The translations under genes and the position numbers were made by a program. Positions 12,405 to 23,356 of a DNA stretch of 64,000 bases are shown here, in pieces. This DNA is from Cladorhizidae sp. MBARI D1340-BT2 (Eukaryota > Porifera > Demospongiae > Poecilosclerida > Cladorhizidae): assembly GCA_028752905.1 (NCBI GenBank), contig JAQNBH010000002.1:18942430-19006429 (forward strand). The letters are read 5' to 3'. Below the pieces are notes generated by a model. The model was not told the DNA's origin, ran no database searches, and saw nothing but the letters and a program-made list of their open reading frames with translations. The first letter of the stretch is position 1, and every line of letters begins with the position of its first letter.

Positions 12405-14045
12405 CCAGCGATCCATTCCAGCAGCAGCTGATATACTTGGAGTACACATAGGTCAGAGTGCTAAATTGATAGAGCTGCTATTGCACTCTACAGCAACAGC
12501 GACTCCAGAAAAAGCCGATATACATGTCCTCGTGCATACAGTAGGTTACAGTGCTAAAATTGATAGGGACATTTAGAGCTGCTATTGCACTCTACAGCAA
12601 CAGCGACTCCAGAAAAAGCCGATATACATGTCCTCGTGCATACAGTAGGTTACAGTGCTAAAATTGATAGGGACATTTAGAGCTGCTATTGCACTCTACA
12701 GCAACAGCGACTCCAGAAAAAGCCGATATACATGTCCTCGTGCATACAGTAGGTTACAGTGCTAAAATTGATAGGGACATTTAGAGCTGCTATTGCACTC
12801 TACAGCAACAGCGACTCCAGAAAAAGCCGATATACATGTACTCGTGCATACAGTAGGTTACAGTGCTAAAATTGATAGGGACACTTAGAGCTGCTATTGC
12901 ACTCTACAGCAACAGCGACTCCAGAAAAAGCCGATATACATGTCCTCGTGCATACAGTAGGTTACAGTGCTAAAATTGATAGGGACATTTAGAGCTGCTA
13001 TTGCACTCTACAGCAACAGCGACTCCAGAAAAAGCCGATATACATGTCCTCGTGCATACAGTAGGTTACAGTGCTAAAATTGATAGGGACATTTAGAGCT
13101 GCTATTGCACTCTACAGCAACAGCGACTCCAGAAAAAGCCGATATACATGTCCTCGTGCATACAGTAGGTTACAGTGCTAAAATTGATAGGGACATTTAG
13201 AGCTGCTATTGCACTCTACAGCAACAGCGACTCCAGAAAAAGCCGATATACATGTCCTCGTGCATACAGTAGGTTACAGTGCTAAAATTGATAGGGACAT
13301 TTAGAGCTGCTATTGCACTCTACAGCAACAGCGACTCCAGAAAAAGCCGATATACATGTCCTCGTGCATACAGTAGGTTACAGTGCTAAAATTGATAGGG
13401 ACATTTAGAGCTGCTATTGCACTCTACAGCAACAGCGACTCCAGAAAAAGCCGATATACATGTCCTCGTGCATACAGTAGGTTACAGTGCTAAAATTGAT
13501 AGGGACATTTAGAGCTGCTATTGCACTCTACAGCAACAGCGACTCCAGAAAAAGCCGACATACATGTCCTCGTGCATACAGTAGGTTACAGTGCTAAAAT
13601 TGATAGGGACATTTAGAGCTGCTATTGCACTCTACAGCAACAGCGACTCCAGAAAAAGCCGATATACATGTACTCGTGCATACAGTAGGTTACAGTGCTA
13701 AAATTGATAGGGACATTTAGAGCTGCTATTGTACTCTACAGCAACAGCGACTCCAGAAAAAGCCGATATACATGTCCTCGTGCATACAGTAGGTTACAGT
13801 GCTAAAATTGATAGGGACATTTAGAGCTGCTATTGCACTCTACAGCAACAGCGACTCCAGAAAAAGCCGATATACATGTACTCGTGCATACAGTAGGTTA
13901 CAGTGCTAAAATTGATAGGGACATTTAGAGCTGCTATTGCACTCTACAGCAACAGCGACTCCAGCAAAAGCCGATATACTTGTACATAGGTTACAGTGCT
14001 AAAATTGATAGGGACATTTAGAGCTGCTATTGCACCCTATACCAA
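12405..14045. repeat. 104-bp satellite array
   Basis: About 15 tandem copies with a constant 104-bp period. The unit contains AGAGCTGCTATTGCACTCTA, CAGCAACAGCGACTCCAG, AAAAAGCCGATATACATGT, CCTCGTGCATACAGTAGG and GCTAAAATTGATAGGGACAT. Inner copies are nearly identical, with rare changes such as CATGTACTCG for CATGTCCTCG. The first and last copies are diverged or shortened, as expected if exchange keeps the middle uniform. No spacer sequence and no gene. Confidence 0.95.
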
Positions 14046-14394
14046 CAGCAAACACAGCGTGTAATTATACCAGGATGAGGAAAAAGGCCAATACTCTTCC
14101 ACACAAATACTCTTCCACACAATGTTAAGTTACACATGTGTGTATGTACCTTTCCTTGTTAGCTCCAGGGGCTGGGTCATAGGGCAGAGTGGACCTGTAT
14201 TCTATAAGAATTATTAGGGGGTGAAAAGTGCCACCAAGAACATCAACAACACAATCTACATGTATTATACCTGGCAATGTACTGCTCACTGCTGTAACCT
14301 AAACAACAACAACAACAACAACAACAATGTTCATAAGAGCAGGATAATAAACATAGCAACCATAAATTTGGACTAGTTCATGCTTAAAATAATC
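14046..14394. other. No recognised gene
   Basis: Unique sequence with a duplicated ACTCTTCCACACAA near 14093 and a (CAA)n run at 14303-14326. Confidence 0.4.
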
Positions 14395-14475
14395 TGTGGG
14401 ACACCTTGCTGGGGGATGCCTACAGAGTGAAGGTGGGGACTTTCCTTTATGAACGAGATATTTCTGCTATTGGAT
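14395..14475 (+). pseudogene. Exon remnant of the BEN-family transposon gene
   Basis: Reads LLGDAYRVKVGTFLYERDIS in one frame and then AIG. The same LLGDAYRVKVGT string, nearly identical in DNA, occurs at 40914-40953 in the element at 40317-42164. The DISAIG end resembles the exon end NISAIG at about 62000 in the third element. It is therefore a fragment of the accessory gene of the Tc1/BEN family. No inverted repeats are seen around it. Confidence 0.55.
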
Positions 14476-14479
14476 CCTC

Positions 14480-17058
14480 TACAGCAGGGGCCAGTACCAC
14501 ATGCTCCAACAACTGATTGGAGTAAGTGTGTTCTGTGCCAGGAAGACGCATCAGAGGTGCTTCACTGTCCAGCAGAGTTCAGACGTGGTATGCAGGGAGC
14601 AGGCTATGCCACCATAGCTGACCTTCTTGTTGCTTTCAATAAAATTGACTGTTTACCAAGAACAATAAATCTGTCACGTCTTGGTGATGGTAAGGGCATC
14701 GAGGCAACTCTGCAACATCACAAAGCCAAGTGGCATGATTCATGTGTAGGCTTCAGTATAACAAGACAAAATTACAGCGTGCAGAGAAGAGAAAGAGACC
14801 CATAGAGGATGCTGCAGGTCCCTCCAAGAAGTTGACTCGGCAGAGCTTGGTAGAGGCAAGTACTTCCCTTGAAACATGCTTCTTCTGTAACAAAGCAGCA
14901 CTAACTGGCGGGTCTTGTGCAGAGCATCAACATTCGGAGTTGACATCATGTCCGACAATATGCCCTCAAGTTGCAAGATAAATATCTACTAACTTGCTAT
15001 ATTGAGTGCTGGAGATTTAATTGCACAAGATGCCCAGTACCATGTGCAGTGCCTTGACAATTTGTATACCAGAGCTAGAGAAAGAAAAGCGTCTGAAGAG
15101 TCTAATGTGGACATGGTAAATCAGGCATTGCATTTGCTGAACTGGTAATCTATATTGAAGATGCCAGGATGGATAATTCAGTTGCACCCATTTTCAAACT
15201 TGCTGACCTGGTCAATCTATACAGCACAAGATTGAAACAACTTGAGACAGATGTGGTGGGATGCATCCACTCCACCAACCTCAAAGATAGGATACTGGGT
15301 TACTTTCCGGACTTGGAAGCTCACAAGCGAGGCCGAGATGTGGTCCTCATTTTCAATGAAGATGTTGGATCTGCATTACACCAGACACGTGAGCATGGTG
15401 CAGACAATGATGCTGTTGGTCTTGCCAGGGCAGCGAAAATAGTGAGAAGAGATATGTTTAAATTGAAAAATCAGTTTAGTGGTTCATTTAAAAGCAAATG
15501 TCAGGTAGATTCTGTGCCAGCGTCTCTCTTAGAACTAGTTGCCATGGTTTTGAATGGACCAAACATCAAGCTCCAATCAAGTTCATCGGCAATGCCTTAA
15601 CCAGTCTTAACCAGTCTCGCCATTTCGTAGCTCCTGATGCACAACAGTTTGGTACGACCTCGCCGCCAAGATAATCACACTACAAGTGCAACCAGGCATA
15701 GCCTAGATAGAGAAACACCTCTCCCTATCTATCTAGCTGTGATGGTCCACACTAAAGCGCGCAAGCAGGAACTGGTGGATAATCTCTATGAGCTAGGGCT
15801 GAGTATTTCATACAACCGTGTGTTGGATATTTCAACTGAGTTAGGCAATAAAATCTGTCACCGCTACAGAATGGAGAAAGTCGTCTGTCCTCCTCAGCTC
15901 AGAGGTGGTCTGTTCACTACTGCAGCAGTTGATAACATTGATCACAATCCCAGCTCAACTAGTGCGCATGATTCATTTCACGGTACTGGGATCTCCATCT
16001 TGCAACACCCAGACTCTAACTGCAGTGGAGTCCCTCGGACTGCTATCACCAAGAATGGTGATACAAAGAGGACGATGGCATCCTTACCTGAGAGTTACAC
16101 TAGTATTCCTCCTTCTGCTCTCATCAAACAGGATATCCCTGTACCAAAACAAGGAGTTTCAAACAAAGCAGACTGTCTGCTAACACCACAAGCTATACAG
16201 AAGGAATATGGGTAAGTTTTGAACATAATAAATACTGCAAATTCAGGTAGATAAAAAATTGATCATCGTCTATATTGTATTTCATAGCTGGTTGGAGCAC
16301 TTGAGGCAGGAGTTGGACACAGACACCCTAGATGGGAGTGAAGCAATCTCTTGGGCTGCATACCATCAAGCAACACCACCAGAAGAGTGATGTGGCAATC
16401 ACTTCCATGCTTCCTCTTTTCCATGATCAAGGTAAGTCAGTGGCCATGATTCGACATTCCATGGATATAGTGAAGACAGAAGTTGAAGTCCTAAATCATG
16501 ACCAGGTCTCTATTATTACATGCGATCAGCCACTCTACACAGTTGCAATTCATTGTTATGTTTGGTGGGCTGCACATTGAGATGGCAGCTCTCAAAAAGC
16601 TTGGAGATCTTCTGGAAGGCAGTGGTGGATCGGAGCACTGGTTCAGGCAGGTTTTGCAACACCTGGAACAGCAGAATCATTTTTGAAAGCATCTCATGTG
16701 ACATGCACTCGAATGGCTCATCAAGTCACTGCCAGACGTCTGTACCTACTACTAGAGAAGGCCTACACAGAGTATGCTAAAGACTTGGATGAAGGCAATG
16801 TGATGTCACTGGAAGACTGGCGTGTTAAACGGGCTGATGTGTGTCCCCACTTCCACTTCTGGTCAATCATCCTGCAGTTAGAACTTTATGTGATGATGTT
16901 TGTGAGAGCAATAAGATGAGACGTTCAGCTATACATAGATGCCCTAACCAAGATTGTTCCTTGGTTCTTTACTTTGGATCATACCCACTATGCTAGGTAG
17001 ATACCTGTCCACTTGCGTGACATAGTTTCACTGAAAGACCGCCATCCTCATGTTTATG
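14480..17058 (+). pseudogene. Large uncharacterised invertebrate protein family, N-terminal and central part (copy A)
   Basis: Frame-shifted pieces in order. They are a Cys-containing start (WSKCVLCQEDASEVLHCP, about 14520); a KRKRPIEDAAGPSKKL basic stretch and CFFCNK (about 14790-14890); a helical part from 15169; HTKARKQELVDNLYELGLS (about 15750); TTAAVDNIDHNPSSTSAHDS (about 15930), LPESYTSIPPSAL; then ITCDQPLYTVA (about 16520), GGLHIEMAALKKLGD and HFHFWSIILQLELYVM (about 16850), and LDHTHYARY near 16980. A likely intron lies between about 16212 and 16286 (GTAAGT..TTTCATAG). I recognise the segments as a multi-copy, unnamed family of marine invertebrates. Function is unknown; a nuclease or transposase-like role is only inferred. 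A Crypton-type element interrupts it after 17058, and it resumes at 18850. Confidence 0.65.
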
Positions 17059-17211
17059 TATAGGATAGCCTATTCAAAAGAGTGGGTTATACGCCTATGT
17101 AACGTACGAGTTTGCGGTTACCCCGAGGCAAAGCCGAGTGACGTAACCGCAAACGAGTAGGTTACATTGGCGCATAACCCGCGAGTGGAGTATAGGCTAT
17201 CTTACGTATAC
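17059..17211. repeat. Long imperfect hairpin at the Crypton left end
   Basis: Two arms of about 65 bp. Paired parts include GTTTGCGGTTAC with GTAACCGCAAAC, GGGTTATACGCC with GGCGCATAACCC, and GATAGCCTAT with ATAGGCTATC. The loop is about 20 bases. This could be the recombinase binding region; that is inference. Confidence 0.8.
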
Positions 17212-17251
17212 TACATTGCGCATGCGCTAAACTACATAGCAACTACTAGAA

Positions 17252-18659
17252 ATGGAAGAATTTTTTACTATTGACAAAGTACTGCTAGATAAGCACGCAG
17301 CTGAGTTGGAGCAACTTCCTTCAACTGATAATCAAAAACTCCTTCAACTTTAGGGATTTATGAGCCCAGATATTTTGCAGTGGCTGATAGAACATCAAGT
17401 AGAACCATCTCTCAATTCTGCCCTGCAGCCAGGACCTTCTGTTTCTCCTCCAATCGCTATTCAACCAACTCCAGTGTCCCAATCTCGTTTTGGAGTTGCC
17501 ATTACCAGTGAGCAATTACAACATGCTGTTGCTAGTAGGGTGCCAGCAAACACTAAGAAAAGTACTAGCTGGGGTTACACAATTTGGTTAGAATGGTGTA
17601 AAGCCAGAAATGTTACTCAAAGTATACTGGAGATGGAAGATGCAACTATTAATGAGTTAATGGCACAATTTGTGCAAGAAGCATGCAGGAAAGATGGGAA
17701 TGAGTATCCTCCAGGATCTCTTGCCAACATAGTCTCTGCAGTCCAACGTTACCTCAGAGAAAATGGACGACCTTCAGTATCATTTTTTGATGAAACCCCC
17801 CCCAGCATTTGACCTCATGAGGAAGAGCCTTGATGCTAAACTAAAAGAACTTACCAGAAGAGGAGTTGGCAGTCGTAAAAAACAGGCACAGCCAGTCACT
17901 CCACAAATGGAGGAAGAATTGTGGGAAAAGAAAATCTTCAGCAGAGAATCTGCTGAATCATTCATCAATGTTATTTTCTGGTACTGCTCCAAGATGTTTG
18001 GACTTCGAGCTGCAGATGAACATAGGCAGTTGGAAGTTGGCCAGTTCACAATAGCAACTGACGAAATTGGTAAATATCTACGCTTTACGGGGAGGAGCTG
18101 CAAGAACTGGCAAGGAGGTCTTCACCAAAGAAAAATTGAGCCTAAAGATTTGAAAATATATGCGAAGCCAGAGCTTGGGGAGAGGTGTGCAGTCAGCAAC
18201 TTTGAATTTTATTTAAGTAAAATTCCTCCCTTTTATCACCGACCCTTAACTGGCAATTCAGTCAGGTACTCATCACAAGTAATAGGAATACACAAGCTCT
18301 GTACTGTTGTTAAAACCTTTTGTGAAAAGGCTGGGTTTCATGGATATTATGCCAACCACTCAGGAAAGGTAACATGTGCAACTGAGCTATTTAAGCAAAA
18401 CATTGATGAACAGCTTATTATGAGGCAAACTGGCCGCAGGAGTCGGGATGCTGTGAGGAAGTACAAAAGGCCATCGATTGAACACGAATTGCAAGTGTCA
18501 GACATCTTGCAACCTGCTGCACCAAAGAAACACAGTACTTCTGAGACACTTGTCCTTCCTGGGAAAGAGAATACCGCATATACTTCCAGCATACCTGTAT
18601 TCAACTTTAGTGCACAGGGTAATGCAGCACAGAACATCTATATAAATTATAACAAGTGA
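17252..18659 (+). pseudogene. Crypton tyrosine recombinase (DUF3504-like), disabled
   Basis: About 466 codons. The start at 17252 (MEEFFTIDKVL) precedes an in-frame TAG at 17351; reading then continues to about 17800, where an eight-C run shifts the frame into the catalytic half. Residues about 70-180 resemble a helical core-binding domain (TKKSTSWGYTIWLEWC). The catalytic half has FGLRAADEHRQL with the first Arg, NHSGKVTCATELF, QTGRRSRDAV and RKYKRPS with the candidate Tyr. Family members usually show HxxR and GHRS at the two middle motifs; here they are HSGK and GRRS, so two catalytic positions look substituted. This is the Crypton/KCTD1-related DUF3504 type, from memory. It would cut and rejoin DNA through a tyrosine linkage. 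Confidence 0.8.
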
Positions 18660-18777
18660 ATATTATCATGACATTAAAGCTTCATGAACAGTGAACATTA
18701 ATAGCTAAAGCTTTCTACAATAAAAGTCTTGAAACAAAATGGAAGCTAACTTCCATGGCCTGCAGCAATAAAAGTGT

Positions 18778-18799
18778 AGGTTATATGCTTATGTAACCT
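18778..18799. repeat. Candidate recombinase site at the Crypton right end
   Basis: AGGTTATATGCTTATGTAAC followed by CT matches the hairpin motif GGGTTATACGCCTATGTAAC at 17084-17103. The flanking bases TAGGTTA and TAACCTA form a small inverted repeat. Confidence 0.5.
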
Positions 18800-18849
18800 A
18801 TAGTTATTAACCATCAAATTAGCCACAGATCATGTGATGTAGTATAAGC

Positions 18850-19105
18850 CCAGTTCCAGAAGGGGTAGTTTGTCGTGAAGAAATCAAGACGTCCATTCTC
18901 TGCTATTGCCATTGACCATGCTCATGAGCAGAATAATGCCTCTGTGAAAGGTGATGGTGGTGCTGTAGGGAACCCAGTAGCTCTGCGCCGCTGGATGGTA
19001 TCTGGGCCTGAGATGGCACGTTTAATTGGTGAATTCAAGGATTTAACTCATTGCGTGGTATGGTGGGTCGATGTCACCCGGTTACAATGGTAGCGCATTA
19101 TTTGA
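18850..19105 (+). pseudogene. Copy A of the uncharacterised family, continuation after the Crypton
   Basis: Carries FVVKKSRRPFSAIAIDHAHE then QNNASVKGDGGAVG and NPVALRRWMVSGPEMARL, directly continuing the C-terminal direction of the 14480-17058 relic. An in-frame TAG occurs just upstream (QKG*FVV). The D-H-A-H-E-Q motif corresponds to TDQTLEQEIK in copy B (about 22185), which shows that the two copies belong to one superfamily. Confidence 0.65.
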
Positions 19106-19309
19106 CCGTAACTATCAAAGTATAAGCACTAAGAAATGTTGAAATACATTGCCTGATAGAACGCGCGTTGGGCTTCAATCTAATAGCTAAAGTTGCGTGG
19201 GTCTAGTTCAACAGGACGCTGACAAAAGAACAAGGAACTGTAGATTGAGCTTTGCCCACTTATTCACGAGGAGGTCCATGCACGCGCGCCTGTCCTCGTG
19301 CAATAGAGT

Positions 19310-19508
19310 GCGATATGATTTAATAAAACGTAGCGAGCTTTTGTGATGTTACTTAGCGAGCGTTTGCAATAAAACAGAGCGAGTGTTAAAAAAAAAAAAG
19401 CACGCGCTCTGTACGTTTCTTCAACGTTTCTTGACGTCGTATGTTCATGCATTGCATGTACGTTGAGTTTAAATGATACGCCAAGTTGTAGTTTTTTTAA
19501 AATTCTAC
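19310..19508 (-). mobile_element. Terminal remnant of the element type at 40317-42164
   Basis: In reverse orientation it matches the left-end region 40317-40520. Shared blocks are AAAACGTAGCGAGC, TAGCGAGCGTTTGC, GCTCTGTACGTTTC, TTGCATGTACGTTGAGTTTA and ACGCCAAGTT before a T run and TCTACT. It is diverged, and its partner end was not found. Confidence 0.6.
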
Positions 19509-19960
19509 TCCTATGGACAGAACACATTCCATGGAGCACTTATTGTCCTTAATCAGAGGGAGGATAAGAATGCTGTAGCAATCAACATCCCTCTAGTCAT
19601 CCTAGGAAAAGTCCCATCCAAGCCTCTCAAAGTGAAGATCAATTATCTTGGAAGAACCACCCATAGAGCTGAAACCAATCCATTTTGAGGAGTACAAGTT
19701 CGGCTGAAGAGACCATCCGTTACCCAAGTACAAGCACTGCACCCACACCTGGGTGCTCACAAACTTCTTGGCCAATGAGAGACTTCAATCACAGATTGCT
19801 GCTTCATCGGATGCAACTAGAGAAGAAGCATCAACATTTCAGGAATATGTGTTTTCAACTTTTCTAGGTCACGTGGAGGGCCACGGCCAAGTAGTTGGCA
19901 TCTATTTGCTCCCTGCATTACCTGTTGACTCAATGGAAACCTCCTGCATCATGCCTGGTT
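19509..19960 (+). pseudogene. Unrecognised coding relic
   Basis: Two frames join across a one-base shift near 19687. They read TFHGALIVLNQREDKNAVAI and KVKINYLGRTTHRAE, then DHPLPKYKHCTHTW, FLANERLQSQIAAS and STFQEYVFSTFLGHVEG. Protein-like composition continues over about 150 codons before the 22-bp array begins. I do not recognise the family. It could be part of the large uncharacterised gene that surrounds it, or of a separate mobile element. Confidence 0.4.
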
Positions 19961-19961
19961 A

Positions 19962-21270
19962 GTAAAACTGCTATGCCTGGTAATACATAGGCCTGGTTAG
20001 TAAAACCGTATGCCAGGTTAGTAAAACTGCTATGCTTGGTAATACGTAGGCCTGGGTAGTAAAATTGCTATGCCGGGTTAGTAAAACTGCTATGCCTGGT
20101 TAGTAAAACTGCTATGCCTGCTTAGTAAAACTGCTATGCCTGGTTAGTAAAATTGCCATGCCTGGTTAGTAAAACTGCTATGCCTGCTTAGTAAAACTGC
20201 TATGCCTGGTTAGTAAAACTGCTATGCCTGGTTAGTAAAACTGCTATGCCTGGTTAGTAAAATTGCCATGCCTGGTTAGTAAAACTGCCATGCCTGGTTA
20301 GTAAAACTGCTATGCCTGCTTAGTAAAACTGCTATGCCTGGTTAGTAAAACTGCTATGCCTGCTTAGTAAAACTGCTATGCCTGCTTAGTAAAACTGCTA
20401 CGTATGCCTGTTAGTAAAACTGCTACGTATGCCTGGTTAGTAAAACTGGATGCCTGGTTAGTAAAACTGTTATGCCTGGTTAGTAAAACTGCTATGCCTG
20501 GTTAGTAAAACTGCTATGCCTGGTTAGTAAAACTGCTATGCCTGGTTAGTAAAACTGCCATGCCTGCTTAGTAAAACTGCTATGCTTGGTAATACGTAGG
20601 CCTGGTTAGTAAAACTGGATGCCTGGTTAGTAAAACTGCTATGCCTGGTTAGTAAAACTGCTATGCCTGGTTAGTAAAACTGCTATGCCTGGTTAGTAAA
20701 ACTGCCATGCCTGCTTAGTAAAACTGCTATGCCTGGTTAGTGAAACTGCTATGCCTGGTTAGTGAAACTGCCATGCCTGGTTAGTAAAACTGCTATGCCT
20801 GGTTAGTGAAACTGCCATGCCTGGTTAGTAAAACTGCCATGCCGGGTTAGTAAAACTGCTATGCCTGGTTAGTGAAACTGCTATGCCTGCTTAGTAAAAC
20901 TGCTATGCCTGGTTAGTAAAACTGCTATGCCTGCGTAGTAAAACTGCTATGCCTGGTTAGTGAAACTGCTATGCCTGCTTAGTAAAACTGCTATGCCTGG
21001 TTAGTAAAACTGCTATGCCTGCGTAGTAAAACTGCTATGCCTGGTTAGTAAAACTGCTATGCTTGGTAATAAGTAGGCCTGGTTAGTAAAACTGCCATGC
21101 CTGGTTAGTAAAACTGCCATGCCTGGTTAGTAAAACTGCTATGCCTGGTTAGTAAAACTGCTATGCCTGCTTAGTAAAACTGCTATGCCTGGTTAGTAAA
21201 ACTGCCATGCCTGGTTAGTAAAACTGCCATGCCTGGTTAGTAAAACTGCTATGCCTGCTTAGTAAAACTG
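19962..21270. repeat. 22-bp minisatellite
   Basis: About 58 copies of GCCTGGTTAGTAAAACTGCT plus AT. Variants (GCCTGCTTAG, CTGCCATG, TTAGTGAAAC) recur in the same order (for example around 20100-20330 and 20880-21060), so blocks of several units were copied together. Occasional GCTTGGTAATACGTAG insertions mark higher-order units. Confidence 0.95.
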
Positions 21271-21272
21271 CT

Positions 21273-23190
21273 ATGGCTCCAATCCCTCAAGTGGGAAATG
21301 GAACTGACAACAAAGAAAAGCTTGCAAAACAAGATGTGATGCCAACATGGGCAGCAACAAAAATCTTAGCCAAGCAAGGACATACATTTGAAGTCAAGCA
21401 GACAAACTCTGAGGTTATTGCATCCCTCTTCAAGACTTCTTCCACTGACAAGGCCACAGCAGACACCATTTTGAACCTCACACAAAACATATATGCCATC
21501 ATTGTAGCTCCTGAGAGATGTACATTCATAACCATAGAGCTTGACCTGTATAATCATGCAATCCAGTCCGTTCGCAACTGGAACTGGGTCTTGAGATCTG
21601 GCGTCTTATTGCATTTGTTTCACTGCATGCCATGGGAAGCATCTACTCTTCTGGGGCACATCGAGGAATTTATGGTGGCAAGGTCTTCCCGGTGGGCGTG
21701 GAGCACCACATCATTTAATGCCCTATCAAGTTTGATGCCATCATTGGTGAATTTCCATCTGGATGTCTGCACTTGAAATGTGTGGAGTTGAAGCAGGCCC
21801 TTCACAGGCGAGATCCTAAAATGGTTGAATCTTCGAAGACATTCAGTCGTACTGTACAGCACAAATTCATGAGAAAGAGAAGGAGCAAGTAGATGGAGAG
21901 CTAGCCGCAAGTTTCCTACTAATACCTTGAACAAATCGAGAGAATTGTTGCAGCTGACCAGTGCTTGCAGACAAGGAGATTGGGAGGGGGTAACCTCAAC
22001 GCCCTTGAAAATCTAATCAAATACTTCCTCATGCATGATCTCAATCATGCAAGGCTGATGCCACTCCACATTGCTCAAAATGTACGTGCGCTGGAGAAAG
22101 ATGACCCAACGACATGGCAAGCCCTCGAGTCTGGAGGATTCATTGTGAACAAATCTTGAACTCCATTCACAGGCGTGTTCACTGACCAGACCTTAGAGCA
22201 AGAGATAAAGGGCTTGATAAAACATGGAGTCTTTGTTGGGCTCACCAATGATGAAGAAGATCAGCTCTTCACACCACACCTCACTTGGCTCAAATCGTCA
22301 AAAAATTCTTGCTCAGCTTTCCTCGCCATTCTCGGAACTCTTAACAACTCGGATGAGCACTATCACCTTTGTGGAAATATCGCCCTGCATTCTTGCCAGA
22401 ATGCTCTCAAACTCAGAGACTCTTTGCACTGTGAGGGGAATTCCTATGTGACCAGAATGCCTCTTAAAGGATCTTCTCTGCACTCAACCCATGCACAGCA
22501 AAACAGGACATCCTAAGCTATGCCAAGTTGGGTTGAAAGCGGTTTCAGGACTTTGTTGAAGGTCATTTTCTCAAAACATCCAAAATGTCCATCTGGGACG
22601 AACTAAAAGTGAAGACATTCTCCAAACGGTAGGTCAAGACCCAGGCATCAGTTGGCAGCAAGGTTATCAAGTTGAGAGAGAGGAGCATTAGCTGGATGGT
22701 CAAGATCCAGGCATCAGTTGGCAGCAAGGTTATCAAGCTGAGAGAGAGGAGCATCAGCTGGATGGTCAAGACCCGGGCATTGGCAGCAAGCTGAGAGAGA
22801 GGAGCGCGAGCTGCGGGCACGATTTCTGGTCATTCATATCAAGCTGAGAGAGAGGAGCACCAGCTGGATGGTCTAGACCCGGGCATTGGCAGCAAGACTA
22901 TCAAGCTAAGAGAGAGGAGCGCGAGCTGTGGGCAAGATTTCTGGTCATTCATATCAAGCTGAGAGAGAGAGGAGCACCAGCTGCTGGTACGATTTCTGGT
23001 CATTCAGCAATCCCGGCCGGAGCTGGTGCCCAAGCTAGAAGCTACGATTGGTGAGTATCAGATGGCTGAGGTGCCATGCTCCAGGCTTGGAGTGGACAGC
23101 TCCCTGCTCCTCGGCACTGACAAAGCGCGCCTCATGCACGCTATTGAAGCAGCTGCTCATACTCCACTCATGGGGCAACCTCTAGGGTGA
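21273..23190 (+). pseudogene. Large uncharacterised protein family (copy B), central to C-terminal part
   Basis: Ordered pieces in shifting frames: PTWAATKILAKQG, TFITIELDLYNHAIQ (about 21530; equivalent of ITCDQPLYTVA in copy A), NALENLIKYFLMHDLNHARL (about 21990-22050), MPLHIAQNV, GGFIVNKS, TDQTLEQEIKGLIKHG (about 22185), HYHLCGNIALHSCQNALKLR, CEGNSYVTRMPLKG, RFQDFVEGHFLKTS, MSIWDELKVKTFSK (about 22590). After an internal tandem repeat it resumes with SRPELVPKLEATIGEYQMAE and LLGTDKARLMHAIEAA (about 23010-23150). I know these as parts of one long invertebrate protein of unknown function. The sequence continues, still degenerate, beyond the MITE at 23220. Confidence 0.6.
22640..23010. repeat. 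Tandem duplication inside copy B
   Basis: About six imperfect copies of a 55-70-bp unit with AAGCTGAGAGAGAGGAGC, AGCTGGATGGTCAAGACC and, in later units, ATTTCTGGTCATTCA. The last unit runs directly into the coding remnant of copy B, so the array seems to have grown from that gene's own sequence. Confidence 0.8.
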
Positions 23191-23219
23191 CTATGGAACA
23201 TTGACTGAGAAACCCTTAA

Positions 23220-23322
23220 CTCTTAGAACCCGAGCGACCGATTTTTCGGCCGATACCTAGAGTGGTATATACCCGAGCGGCCGATTTTTCGGCCTTTTTT
23301 TCCCTTCTTTTTTTTCCTTCTT

Positions 23323-23356
<34 letters not shown>

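Larger units (their letters stand above)
17059..18849 (+). mobile_element. Crypton-type tyrosine-recombinase element
   Basis: About 1.8 kb lying inside codons of the family-A gene. The flanking reading (..HPHVY before, QFQKG after) becomes continuous when this segment is left out, which fixes both ends to within a few bases. It starts with a long imperfect hairpin (17059-17211), holds one recombinase gene, and ends with a copy of the hairpin's core motif at 18778-18799. No clear target duplication is visible, as expected for tyrosine-recombinase integration. Confidence 0.75.

Noticed and set aside
12405..14045. Regular repeats that might suggest a CRISPR array
   Set aside because: Units are contiguous with no unique spacers, no cas genes are present, and the genome is eukaryotic. 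The same holds for the 22-, 34-, 38- and 42-bp arrays.
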